Shown here in pieces: positions 9,429 to 17,355 of a stretch of 64,000 bases of DNA. Every line of letters begins with the position of its first letter. Positions within the stretch are counted from its first letter, which is position 1. Both the position numbers and the translations under genes were made by a program. This DNA comes from Pigmentiphaga sp. (GTDB lineage Bacteria > Pseudomonadota > Gammaproteobacteria > Burkholderiales > Burkholderiaceae_B): assembly GCA_023228945.1 (NCBI GenBank), contig JALOAI010000027.1, positions 8,076-72,075 on the forward strand. The letters are read 5' to 3'. Under the pieces are notes generated by a model, which saw only the letters and a list, made by a program, of their open reading frames with translations, was not told the origin of the DNA and ran no database searches.

Positions 9429-9908
9429 TCAGACGCTGGCATCCGGCGCGGCTTCCTGCAATAACCAATCACGAAACGCCACCAGCCTGGGCAGGTGAGC
9501 GCATTCGGGCCGGTAGACAACGTAATAAGCCAGCGCGGATACCAATGGGATCTCGGGAAACAGCCGTACCACCCGCCCGGCCGCCAAGTCGTCGCCAGCC
9601 ATCACGCTGCGCGCCAGGGCCACGCCCCGGCCTTCGATCACCGCTTGCAAGACGGCGGCCGAGTTGTTGATCTTCAGGCCGCGCGAGGTGGCGACGCCCG
9701 CGAGGCCTGCTTTTTTGCACCACATCTCCCAGGCGGACGTCGGTATCGGGACAGGCGGCCTGGAAGCGTTCGAAACGCGGCAGCAGCCGCTTGGCGGCAA
9801 ACGCGGGACTGACCGTGACGGTCAGCACGCCGCCGCTGCCGGGAAGCTTTGATGGCGGGCGCTGGCTTCGAAGGCGCGCAAAGCATTCAGGTGCGCCGGA
9901 TTGCTCAT
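9429..9908 (-). pseudogene. GcvA-like LysR regulator with two frameshifting internal deletions
   Basis: The ATG at 9908 begins MSNPAHLNALRAFEASARHQSF, a GcvA-like N-terminus, then jumps with a frame change to GSGGVLTVTVSPAFAAKRLL and PRFERFQAACPDTDVRL, skipping the rest of the helix-turn-helix and linker. A second jump, again changing frame, joins this to WEMWCKKAGLAGVATSRGLK and INNSAAVLQAVIEGRGVALA, ending in RPECAHLPRLVAFRDWLLQE. Only about 160 of some 300 residues are represented, in three frame segments, and the DNA-binding domain is gone. This is a clear remnant. It is divergent from the MFS gene at 10110. Confidence 0.88.
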
Positions 9909-10109
9909 GGTGATAAAGATTTTCTTTGCGAGCGGGAAACTTTATCTCATTTGTGCGGAGCAATATTATCGGCCAGAATCCGGGCGGGGTTCACGTCCTC
10001 GAGTGCCAGTCATGTCAAGCTTGAAGCGCGAATTCGCTCTCACGAGAGCAAACGCGGCAACGAAAAGTCAGCTTGGTGCCACGTGCGTAATCAAAAAAAT
10101 TTGTTTCTT

Positions 10110-11342
10110 ATGGGTAACCACAACACAGCCTCCATGACCGACGCTGCTTCGCTTTTGCCGGAGCACGTGCAGCAAGGCAACATCGCACGGCTTGCGATCG
10201 CCCAGGCGCTGGCGGGCGCGAACTCGGTGGTGGTTTACGCTACCGGATCCATCGTCGGCAACACCTTGGCGCCGACGCCGATGCTGGCGACGTTGCCGAT
10301 CTCCATCTTCGTGGTGGGGATGGCGGCTTGCACGCTTCCCGTTGGCGTGGTCGCCAGGCGCTACGGCCGGCGTACGGCCTTCCTGTCCGGCACCGGGGCT
10401 GGCGTGCTGACCGGCTTGCTGGCCATGCTCGCGGTCATGATCGGGTCGTTCTGGCTATTTTGCCTGGCCACGTTCTTTGGCGGCGTATATGCGGCGGTGG
10501 TGTTGTCGTTCCGCTTTGCGGCGGCCGATGGTGTCGAGCCTAGGCGAAGGGCCCGCGCGCTCTCGCTGGTCATGGCCGGCGGTGTTGCCGCCGGCATCGT
10601 GGGGCCGCAATTGGTGACGTGGACCATGGATTTATGGCCGCCGTATCTGTTTGCCGCCACCTTTCTGGTGCAGGCCGCCGTTGCCGCGCTGTCGGCTCTC
10701 ATCCTCCTGGGCGTACAGCTGCCCATGCCAACCGAGCGAGAGATGGCGGGAGGCCGGCCGCTTGCCGTCATCGCCAGGCAGCCGCGCTTTATCGCCGCCG
10801 TGATCTGCGGCGCGGTCTCCTATATGCTGATGAACTTTCTGATGACGGCGGCGCCTCTGGCCATGTATATGTGTGGCCATTCGCAGCAGTCGGCCAATCT
10901 GGGTTTGCAGTGGCACGTCATCGCCATGTATGCGCCAAGCTTCTTTACGGGCAGCCTGATCGCGCGCTTCGGTGCCGGCCGCGTGGCGACGGCGGGGCTG
11001 GCGCTCACCGGGTTGTCCGCCGCCGTGGGGCTGGCGGGCATCGACGTCATGCATTTCTGGTGGGCGCTCATCCTGTTGGGCGTGGGATGGAACTTTGGTT
11101 TTCTGGGCGCCTCCGCCCTGGTGTTGGAGTGCCACCGGCCCGAGGAGAAAACGCGGGTGCAATCGCTCAACGACTTCATTGTTTTCGGGTTGATGGCCAT
11201 TGGCTCGTTCTCGTCCGGAGGGCTGCTGGCGGCGTACGGATGGGATACCGTGCTCTGGGTGTCTTTTGCGCCGCTGGCGCTGTCGGTGGTGGCGCTTGCG
11301 CTGGCGATGCGCAGAACGACGCGCGATGCCGCCGGCGGCTAA
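10110..11342 (+). CDS. MFS transporter
   Basis: The 410-residue protein has about 12 hydrophobic segments. The cytoplasmic loop after TM2 reads GVVARRYGRRTAFLSG, close to the MFS motif G-x-x-x-D-R-x-G-R-R, with an alanine-arginine instead of the aspartate. A second signature-like loop is ARFGAGRVATAG. It resembles YfcJ/UMF-type exporters in sequence texture, but the substrate is unknown. Neither the ATG at 10110 nor the one at 10134 has a clear ribosome binding site, so the start is uncertain. The broken LysR gene upstream may once have controlled it. Confidence 0.85.
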   Translation: MGNHNTASMTDAASLLPEHVQQGNIARLAIAQALAGANSVVVYATGSIVGNTLAPTPMLATLPISIFVVGMAACTLPVGVVARRYGRRTAFLSGTGAGVLTGLLAMLAVMIGSFWLFCLATFFGGVYAAVVLSFRFAAADGVEPRRRARALSLVMAGGVAAGIVGPQLVTWTMDLWPPYLFAATFLVQAAVAALSALILLGVQLPMPTEREMAGGRPLAVIARQPRFIAAVICGAVSYMLMNFLMTAAPLAMYMCGHSQQSANLGLQWHVIAMYAPSFFTGSLIARFGAGRVATAGLALTGLSAAVGLAGIDVMHFWWALILLGVGWNFGFLGASALVLECHRPEEKTRVQSLNDFIVFGLMAIGSFSSGGLLAAYGWDTVLWVSFAPLALSVVALALAMRRTTRDAAGG

Positions 11343-11377
11343 TGTTTCACGGGGCGCGCTAAGGCGAACGATACGTC

Positions 11378-12211
11378 ATGATGGGTGTTGGTCCTTTTTC
11401 GATTCAGGCCGTGATCATCTTTGCCGCCATCCTCCTGGCCTGGCTGGCGGCGCGGGTGGCCGCGCGGGGCCTGCCCGATGGTGCGCACAAGAGGGCGGGC
11501 GCGATGGTCCTCGACGCCGTGATGTGGGGCCTGGTGGCGGCTCGCCTGGGCTACATTGCCCAATGGTGGGAGGAATACTCGGCTGCCCCCAGAGCCATGA
11601 TCGCGATCGGCGATGGAGGGTTTTCGTGGCGGGTCGGCCTACTGGCGGCCCTGGCGTATGTGGGGTGGCGCAGCCGTCCGGCACCGCTGCTGCGCGGTCC
11701 GGTCCTCACCGGCCTCGTCGTGGGCGGCATGGCCTGGGTAGCCGCGCAAGGCGTGCTCGAACACCTGCGGCAGTCCGCCGCGCCGTTGCCAGACCTGCAG
11801 CTCATGGCGCTCGATGGGCGGCCCTTGGCATTACAGACGTATGCGGGGCGTCCCATCGTGCTCAATCTGTGGGCCAGCTGGTGTCCGCCGTGCCGGCGCG
11901 AAATGCCGGTGTTCGAGCAAGCCCAAGAGGAGTTTCCGCACATTGCTTTCGTCATGATCAATCAGGGAGAAAGCGCGGCGCAGGCGCGGCGCTTTCTGAC
12001 GAGCGAAGGGCTGGTGCTGCGGGATGTGCTGCTCGATCCTGCTTCCAGCGCCATGCGCGAGTTGCGGTCGAGCGGCCTGCCCACCACCTTGTTCTTCGAT
12101 GCAGACGGGGCCTTGGTGCACTCGCATATGGGCGAGTTGACGATGGCGAGCCTCAAGAGCACGATCTTGCGCCGCTTCGCTCCGGCGGCCCCAGCCAGCG
12201 CGGCGCCATGA
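11378..12211 (+). CDS. Lgt-like membrane domain fused to a TlpA/ResA thioredoxin domain
   Basis: The first 130 or so residues contain four hydrophobic segments with Lgt-like landmarks: VGPFSIQAVIIFAAILLAWL, AARLGYIAQWWEEYSAAPRA and GDGGFSWRVGLLAAL. This is the N-terminal half of prolipoprotein diacylglyceryl transferase without its catalytic C-terminal part. Residues about 133-270 form a periplasmic thioredoxin fold, PLPDLQLMALDGRPLALQTY then IVLNLWASWCPPCRREMPVF, with the active-site CPPC. The protein should be a membrane-anchored thiol-disulfide reductase, comparable to TlpA, CcmG or ResA. It follows the MFS gene by 35 bp. Confidence 0.85.
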   Translation: MMGVGPFSIQAVIIFAAILLAWLAARVAARGLPDGAHKRAGAMVLDAVMWGLVAARLGYIAQWWEEYSAAPRAMIAIGDGGFSWRVGLLAALAYVGWRSRPAPLLRGPVLTGLVVGGMAWVAAQGVLEHLRQSAAPLPDLQLMALDGRPLALQTYAGRPIVLNLWASWCPPCRREMPVFEQAQEEFPHIAFVMINQGESAAQARRFLTSEGLVLRDVLLDPASSAMRELRSSGLPTTLFFDADGALVHSHMGELTMASLKSTILRRFAPAAPASAAP

Positions 12212-12307
12212 TGATCAAGGAGAGATCGTGCTGAAAGTGATCCTGCGGGACGGCTGGGTTGACAGCGGGGCGTAGCCCGTGGGGCACGGGCCTCTCAACT
12301 GTGGACC

Positions 12308-13324
12308 TTACTCGTACACCACGTTCGAGTGCGGTTCGAGATCAAAGGTTTGCTCGGCGGTAAGGTCGCCGAACATGAACAGCTTTTCGTGTATGCCATG
12401 CATGGATTGCGCCATGGTGGGATAGGTGCTGTTGCCGTACTTCTGCTGCCATTGATGCCAGAGGCGATCGATATTGGTATGGTGCAGGAAGAATACGGGG
12501 TCGTTGGGCGACGACGCCGTTTGCATCTGGCCTCCCACCCACAGGTGCACCACATTGTGCATGGCGCTGTGTTGGCCTGGGCCGCGGAAGCCTTCGAGGT
12601 AGTTGCGCATGCTCAGGCGAGGATCGGCCGTCGTGTCGTAGGGCGCCACATCGTACAGACGGGGTGTTGCGAGCAGGTCTGCAACTTCGGCCAACGTTGG
12701 CATCGCGCCAAGCTCTTCCGCCCAATCGAACTTGCGTTGCAGGCCGGCGGGGTCGAGCTGCATGTCGGGATCGATCTCGTCGTCCCATTCGTCGTCGGTA
12801 TCGTCGTAGTTTTCGGCCATGGTCCACTGGCCTTTGCGAAAGGGGCCGGCCTTGACGAAGAAGTTCTCGTTCGGATCGCCGTCGCCACCCATGAAATCGT
12901 CTCTGAAGATCCGTTCGATCGATCCCGGCTCGGTCCAGTCCCAATAGGGCAAGGTCATCTTCGGGTTGCCCGAGGCACGGCGCATTTCCTCTTCGAAGCG
13001 GCGCAGGAACTCGCGGTGCCAGGGCAGGAAGCCGGGCGCCATATGGGCGCCGCTGTGATGGTCGTCGAACGCCAGCACATGCAGATCTACGAAGTAATCG
13101 TAGGCATTGAGGCTGGAGTGGTATTGCGACGGTAGTTGCTTCATTTTGTGCAAGGTTTGCACAAACTCCTGCCGCTCTTGCGGCGTGAGGCTGGTGGCGC
13201 TTTTCCGAGCGGGAGGCGGTTCGGGCAAGTCGCCGTCATCGCCGCCGCAGGCGGCCATCAGCAGGGCTGTGAAGAGGCCGCCGAGGGCAAGGTTCCGCAG
13301 GGGACGTCGTCTCTGGATTGACAT
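12308..13324 (-). CDS. Tyrosinase family copper oxidase, predicted lipoprotein
   Basis: The 338-residue protein has an N-terminal signal ending in the lipobox LMAAC with Cys26, so it is probably lipidated after export. The CuA site is H82, H94 (SGAHMAPGFLPWHREFLRRF) and H103. The CuB site is H256 and H260 (MHNVVHLWVGG) and H281/H282 (NDPVFFLHHTNIDRLWHQW). All six copper histidines are present, so o-hydroxylation or oxidation of phenols to quinones is expected. A conspicuous acidic insert (ENYDDTDDEWDDEIDPD, about 171-187) sits between the two copper sites. No caddie protein or melanin gene is adjacent. Confidence 0.9.
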   Translation of the reverse strand: MSIQRRRPLRNLALGGLFTALLMAACGGDDGDLPEPPPARKSATSLTPQERQEFVQTLHKMKQLPSQYHSSLNAYDYFVDLHVLAFDDHHSGAHMAPGFLPWHREFLRRFEEEMRRASGNPKMTLPYWDWTEPGSIERIFRDDFMGGDGDPNENFFVKAGPFRKGQWTMAENYDDTDDEWDDEIDPDMQLDPAGLQRKFDWAEELGAMPTLAEVADLLATPRLYDVAPYDTTADPRLSMRNYLEGFRGPGQHSAMHNVVHLWVGGQMQTASSPNDPVFFLHHTNIDRLWHQWQQKYGNSTYPTMAQSMHGIHEKLFMFGDLTAEQTFDLEPHSNVVYE

Positions 13325-13553
13325 GATTATGGATTCTCATTGAAAAGGCTGCCGCGGTGGCATGGCTCGCGGCTTGCGGATTGTAAGTGGACTTGCGGGA
13401 TGTAGAAAGGCAGCGGATCATCCCCGGACAAGCGCAGTGCGTTCGCGGGCGTTTGGCCGCCCGCCACGCGAGCGGCAAGCCTGGAGGCTTTATCGTCCGG
13501 CTTGCCGCTCAAGGTATGAAGCCCCTTGCATTATTTGAGTCCAGGGATAAACC

Positions 13554-14111
13554 ATGTCGTCAAAATGTCTCGTCAAACTCCGACCGCTGGAACGGGAGGA
13601 TCTCCGCTTCGTGCACCAGCTGGACAACAACGCCAGCGTGATGCGCTACTGGTTTGAAGAGCCTTATGAAACCTTCGTCGAACTTACCTCGCTCTACGAT
13701 GCGCATATCCACGATCAGGGCGAGCGCCGCTTCGTGGTGGAGTCCAATGGAGAGAAGGTCGGGCTGGTGGAGCTGGTCGAGATCGACCACATCCACCGGC
13801 GGGCCGAGTTCCAGATCATCATCATCCCCGAGCACCAGGGCAAAGGCCTGGCGGCGCGAGCGGCCAAGCTGGCGATGGATTACGGCTTCAGCGTGCTCAA
13901 CCTCTACAAGCTGTATCTCATCGTGGACAAGGAAAATAAAAAGGCCATCCACATCTACACGAAGCTGGGCTTCAAAGTCGAGGCCCAGCTGGTGCACGAG
14001 TTCTTCATCCATGGCGAGTACCGCGATGCCACCCGAATGTATCTGTTCCAGCATGAGTACTTGGCTGGGCAGAAGAAGGGCGGAGACATGGTGACGCCGC
14101 TGGCGCAGTGA
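13554..14111 (+). CDS. speG: Spermidine N1-acetyltransferase
   Basis: The 185-residue GNAT protein starts SSKCLVKLRPLEREDLRFVH and continues NASVMRYWFEEPYETFVELT; it has the acetyl-CoA loop EHQGKGLAARAAKLA and the C-terminal NKKAIHIYTKLGFKVEAQLV. These are highly similar to SpeG of enterics and Bordetella. SpeG acetylates spermidine and spermine to relieve polyamine toxicity. It is followed by a leader and an operon for spermidine synthesis through the carboxyspermidine route, so degradation and synthesis are adjacent. Confidence 0.92.
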   Translation: MSSKCLVKLRPLEREDLRFVHQLDNNASVMRYWFEEPYETFVELTSLYDAHIHDQGERRFVVESNGEKVGLVELVEIDHIHRRAEFQIIIIPEHQGKGLAARAAKLAMDYGFSVLNLYKLYLIVDKENKKAIHIYTKLGFKVEAQLVHEFFIHGEYRDATRMYLFQHEYLAGQKKGGDMVTPLAQ

Positions 14112-14225
14112 GCGCCGGAACGGATAGGGGGCGGAGTGGAGAGGCCCCGGCCACCGCGCCGGGCTCGCGATAGCCTGGAAGACCGGTTTGTGGCCGCTGG
14201 CGAGGCGTTGTCGCTTCCTGGTTAT

Positions 14226-14275
14226 TATGCCTCCGGTTGCATATTCCCTTGAAAGCATATATCATTGGAGGCATA
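14226..14275 (+). promoter_or_regulatory. Inverted repeat with triple GCATAT direct repeats before the polyamine leader
   Basis: TATGCCTCC (14226-14234) and GGAGGCATA (14267-14275) are perfect inverted arms. Inside and overlapping them GCATAT occurs at 14239, 14255 and 14271, exactly 16 bp apart. The 3' arm includes the GGAGG Shine-Dalgarno of a small ORF at 14281. Promoter-like TTGAAA (14249) and TATATT (14274) also occur, with a long 19-bp spacer. The element may be a DNA operator for the XRE protein encoded downstream or an RNA hairpin hiding the Shine-Dalgarno. Confidence 0.55.
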
Positions 14276-14280
14276 TATTG

Positions 14281-14340
14281 ATGGCCGTCGCAGGCGGCCA
14301 CAGGTCCTGGCAAAAGCTTCGTCCGTCTCGCGGTTGCTAA
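14281..14340 (+). CDS. Candidate leader peptide of 19 residues
   Basis: ATG at 14281 to TAA at 14340 encodes MAVAGGHRSWQKLRPSRGC. GGAGG lies nine bases upstream, the best ribosome binding site in this region. The ORF stops 15 nt before a strong intrinsic terminator hairpin, the geometry of a transcription-attenuation leader, for instance speFL upstream of ornithine decarboxylase in enterobacteria. The peptide is basic, with four R/K-rich positions. Coding status is an inference from layout alone. Confidence 0.45.
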   Translation: MAVAGGHRSWQKLRPSRGC

Positions 14341-14355
14341 AACCTGCCGGATTCG

Positions 14356-14406
14356 CCAGGCATGGAGCCCAGTTGCGCGGGCTCCATGCCTGGCTCATCC
14401 TTTTTT
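14356..14406 (+). terminator. Strong intrinsic terminator in the leader of the XRE-nspC operon
   Basis: CCAGGCATGGAGCCC and GGGCTCCATGCCTGG form a perfect 15-bp stem with an 8-nt loop, followed after a short spacer by TTTTTT. It could end the speG transcript 245 bp upstream, or act as an attenuator for the downstream XRE-nspC genes. Confidence 0.85.
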
Positions 14407-14493
14407 AGGCGATGCCAAGCAAGGTGTTTTCGGCCGGAAGGGTCATGCCCAGGCATTGCGCCACTCCAGGTCGTCACTCAGCAAACGATTCCC

Positions 14494-14883
14494 ATGCCCA
14501 AGAAGCCCAGGAAGACGAAAACAGTACCTACCACCGCTCATCCCACATTAGTCGACAGCAATCCCGTCGTTCCGCCCGAGATCTCCGCCGTCAAGGTTGC
14601 CACGCTCAAAGAGTTGCGCAAGGCCACGCACCATACCCAGGACGACCTGGCCGAAACCATGGGCGTGGGGCAGGGCACGATATCCCGAATCGAAAAGCGC
14701 GACGACATGCTGGTGTCCACGTTGCAGCATTACGTAGAGGGCATCGGCGGCACTTTGCGAATTCTCGTCACCTTCCCCGACCGCCCGGCCCTGATGGTCG
14801 AGCGGCTAGGCAAAAAAACCAACCCTTACACCAAGGACACACATAAAAAATCCGCCAGTTCCAACAGCCAGGCGGGCCCCTGA
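14494..14883 (+). CDS. XRE-family helix-turn-helix regulator (antitoxin-like)
   Basis: The 129-residue protein has a central helix-turn-helix, VATLKELRKATHHTQDDLAE followed by TMGVGQGTISRIEKRDDMLV, and a short strand region, GGTLRILVTFPDRPALMV, as in XRE antitoxins of HigA or HipB type. No toxin gene is adjacent. The stop is only six bases before the nspC start, so it is likely the first gene of the nspC operon and could be its autoregulator. The start at 14494 (MPKKPRKTK) lacks a clear Shine-Dalgarno; longer in-frame starts reach back into the terminator and are unlikely. Confidence 0.78.
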   Translation: MPKKPRKTKTVPTTAHPTLVDSNPVVPPEISAVKVATLKELRKATHHTQDDLAETMGVGQGTISRIEKRDDMLVSTLQHYVEGIGGTLRILVTFPDRPALMVERLGKKTNPYTKDTHKKSASSNSQAGP

Positions 14884-14889
14884 TCCACG

Positions 14890-15993
14890 ATGCACACCAT
14901 ACCGACACCGTATTACCTGATCGATAAGCCGGCGCTGCAGCGCAACCTGGAGATCATCGACTACGTCCGCAAGCAGTCGGGCGCCAAGCTCTTGCTGGCG
15001 CTCAAGTGTTTTGCCACTTGGTCGGTGTTCGACATGATGCGCGAATACATGGACGGCACCACGTCGTCGTCGCTGTACGAAGTGAAGCTGGGCTACCAGA
15101 AGTTCGGCGGCGAAACCCATGCCTACAGCGTGGCCTATGCCGACCACGAAATCGAAGACGTCGTCGCGCATTGCGACAAGATCATTTTCAACTCGGTCAA
15201 TCAGCTCGAGCGCTATGCCCGGTTTGCCCAGGGCAAGCCGATCGGCCTGCGGCTGAATCCCGGCGTCAGTTGCGCGGGCTTCGACCTTGCCGATCCCGCC
15301 CGCGCCTTCAGTCGTCTGGGAGAGAGCGATCCGGAACGCATCCTCGCCGTCCTCGACCGCCTCGACGGCGTGATGATCCACAACAACTGCGAAAACGACG
15401 ATCTGGAGCGCTTCGATGTGTTGCTCGGCCAGGTCGAGGAACGCTACGGCGAGATTTTGCGGCGCCTGAAGTGGGTCAGCCTGGGTGGGGGCATCAGTTT
15501 TACCGCCAAGGGCTATCCCGTGGATGCCTTTTGCAAGCGCCTGCGTGAATTCGCCCAAAAATACGACGTGCAGGTTTACCTGGAGCCGGGCGAGGCGGCG
15601 GTGCGCCATAGCGCGACGCTCGAGGTCAGCGTCCTGGATGTAGGGTTCAACGGCAAGCATCTGGCGGTGGTCGATGCCTCCACCGAAGCCCATATGCTGG
15701 ATCTCCTGATCTACCGCGAGACAGCGCCCCTGGGCGCCGATGCGGGCGATCATGCCTACATGGTCTGCGGCAAAACCTGCCTGGCGGGCGACATCTTCGG
15801 TGAAGGCCGTTTTGCCTCTCCCCTGCAAGTCGGCGATCGGATTTCGATAGGCGACGCCGCAGGCTACACGATGGTCAAGAAAAACTGGTTCAACGGCGTC
15901 AACATGCCTTCGATTGCCCTGAAGGAAGCCGATGGGTCCGTGCGCGTCGTGCGCGAATTTTCCTTTGACGATTACGTCAACAGTCTGTCCTGA
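14890..15993 (+). CDS. nspC: Carboxynorspermidine/carboxyspermidine decarboxylase
   Basis: The 367-residue protein starts MHTIPTPYYLIDKPALQRNL, has the PLP lysine in LLLALKCFATWSVF (Lys39), the HNNCEND motif, the LGGGISF phosphate loop and the C-terminal YMVCGKTCLAGDIFGEG active-site loop of fold-type III decarboxylases. It removes CO2 from carboxyspermidine or carboxynorspermidine, the last step of the SAM-independent spermidine pathway. The dehydrogenase making its substrate follows 40 bp downstream. Confidence 0.93.
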   Translation: MHTIPTPYYLIDKPALQRNLEIIDYVRKQSGAKLLLALKCFATWSVFDMMREYMDGTTSSSLYEVKLGYQKFGGETHAYSVAYADHEIEDVVAHCDKIIFNSVNQLERYARFAQGKPIGLRLNPGVSCAGFDLADPARAFSRLGESDPERILAVLDRLDGVMIHNNCENDDLERFDVLLGQVEERYGEILRRLKWVSLGGGISFTAKGYPVDAFCKRLREFAQKYDVQVYLEPGEAAVRHSATLEVSVLDVGFNGKHLAVVDASTEAHMLDLLIYRETAPLGADAGDHAYMVCGKTCLAGDIFGEGRFASPLQVGDRISIGDAAGYTMVKKNWFNGVNMPSIALKEADGSVRVVREFSFDDYVNSLS

Positions 15994-16033
15994 GGGCAGT
16001 ACTGCTCATACACAAAACTTGGGGGGTTATCCA

Positions 16034-17332
16034 ATGAAACGCAACGTTCTGATTATCGGTGCGGGTGGTGTGGCGCATGTCGCGGCGCACAAGTGCGCCC
16101 AAAACAACATCCTGCTGGGCGACATCCACATCGCTTCGCGCACGCTGGCCAAATGCCAGGCGATCATCGAGTCCATCAAGGAAAAAGGCAACCAGCGCGG
16201 CCCGGGCCAGCTCAAGGCCCACCAACTCGACGCCATGGATGTCGAGGCCACCAAGGCGCTGATCCGCGAGACGGGCAGCCAGATCGTCCTCAACCTCGGC
16301 TCGCCGTTCCTGAACATGTCGGTGATGACGGCGTGCATCGAAACCGGCGCGGCCTACCTGGATACCGCCATCCACGAAGATCCCAACAAAGTTTGCGAAA
16401 CGCCGCCGTGGTACGCCAACTACGAATGGAAGCGTCGTGAGGCTTGCCGCGAGGCCGGCGTTACCACGATCCTGGGCGTGGGTTTCGATCCCGGCGTGGT
16501 CAACGCCTATGGACGTTTCGCGCTGGATACCTATTTCGACGAGGTCGAGTCCATCGATATCATCGATATCAATGCGGGCAGCCACGGTCGATACTTCGCT
16601 ACCAACTTCGATCCCGAGATCAACTTCCGCGAGTTCACCGAAACGGTCTGGTCGTGGGAGAACGGCAAGTGGAAGGCCAACGAAATGTTCGAGCACCGCA
16701 AAGACTGGGACATGCCCATGGTGGGCAAAAGCACGACGTATCTCACCGGCCACGACGAACTGCATTCCATGTCCAAGAACCTGGGTGTGCCCAACATCCG
16801 CTTCTGGATGGGTTTCGGCGATCACTACATCAATGTGTTCACGGTGCTCAAGAACCTCGGCCTGCTCTCCGAGAAGCCGGTGCGTACCGCCGAAGGCCTG
16901 GAAGTCGTGCCGCTCAAGGTCGTCAAGGCCGTTCTGCCCGACCCCGCTTCACTCGCGCCGGGCTACAGCGGCAAAACCTGCATCGGCGATCTGGTCAAGG
17001 GCACGAAAAACGGCGAGCCGCGTGAAGTACTCATCTACAACATCTGCGACCACAAGCAGAGCTATGCAGAAGTCGGCAGCCAGGCGATCTCCTACACGGC
17101 GGGCGTACCCGCGGTGGCTGCGGCGATGCTGATCGCCGATGGCGTATGGGACGTCGGCCAGATGGTCAACGTCGAAGAGCTCGATCCCAAGCCGTTCATC
17201 GAATTGATGAACCGGATCGGACTGGTCACCCGCGTGCGCGACGAGCGAGGCGACCGCGTGCTGGATCCGGCCCAGGAAGCGCCGGCGGTGGCCAAGCACC
17301 GGGAGTCGGTGGCGGGCGTTCCCGCCGAGTAA
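16034..17332 (+). CDS. Carboxynorspermidine/carboxyspermidine dehydrogenase (saccharopine dehydrogenase family)
   Basis: The 432-residue protein begins MKRNVLIIGAGGVAHVAAHKC, a Rossmann NADPH site, with VLNLGSPFLNMSVMTACIE, ILGVGFDPGVVNAY and HDELHSMSKNLGVPNIRFWM typical of the CASDH/Lys1 family. It reductively condenses aspartate semialdehyde with putrescine or diaminopropane to give carboxyspermidine or carboxynorspermidine. The start at 16034 gives the canonical N-terminus. It works with NspC just upstream to make spermidine without decarboxylated SAM. Confidence 0.93.
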   Translation: MKRNVLIIGAGGVAHVAAHKCAQNNILLGDIHIASRTLAKCQAIIESIKEKGNQRGPGQLKAHQLDAMDVEATKALIRETGSQIVLNLGSPFLNMSVMTACIETGAAYLDTAIHEDPNKVCETPPWYANYEWKRREACREAGVTTILGVGFDPGVVNAYGRFALDTYFDEVESIDIIDINAGSHGRYFATNFDPEINFREFTETVWSWENGKWKANEMFEHRKDWDMPMVGKSTTYLTGHDELHSMSKNLGVPNIRFWMGFGDHYINVFTVLKNLGLLSEKPVRTAEGLEVVPLKVVKAVLPDPASLAPGYSGKTCIGDLVKGTKNGEPREVLIYNICDHKQSYAEVGSQAISYTAGVPAVAAAMLIADGVWDVGQMVNVEELDPKPFIELMNRIGLVTRVRDERGDRVLDPAQEAPAVAKHRESVAGVPAE

Positions 17333-17355
17333 GCGCTGCGGCCGTCCGCGGGCGA

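Noticed and set aside
13325..13346. Fur-box-like sequence just upstream of the tyrosinase start
   Set aside because: One half (TGAGAAT) fits, but the second half is out of register and the overall match is much weaker than at 51941. Not enough to claim iron control.
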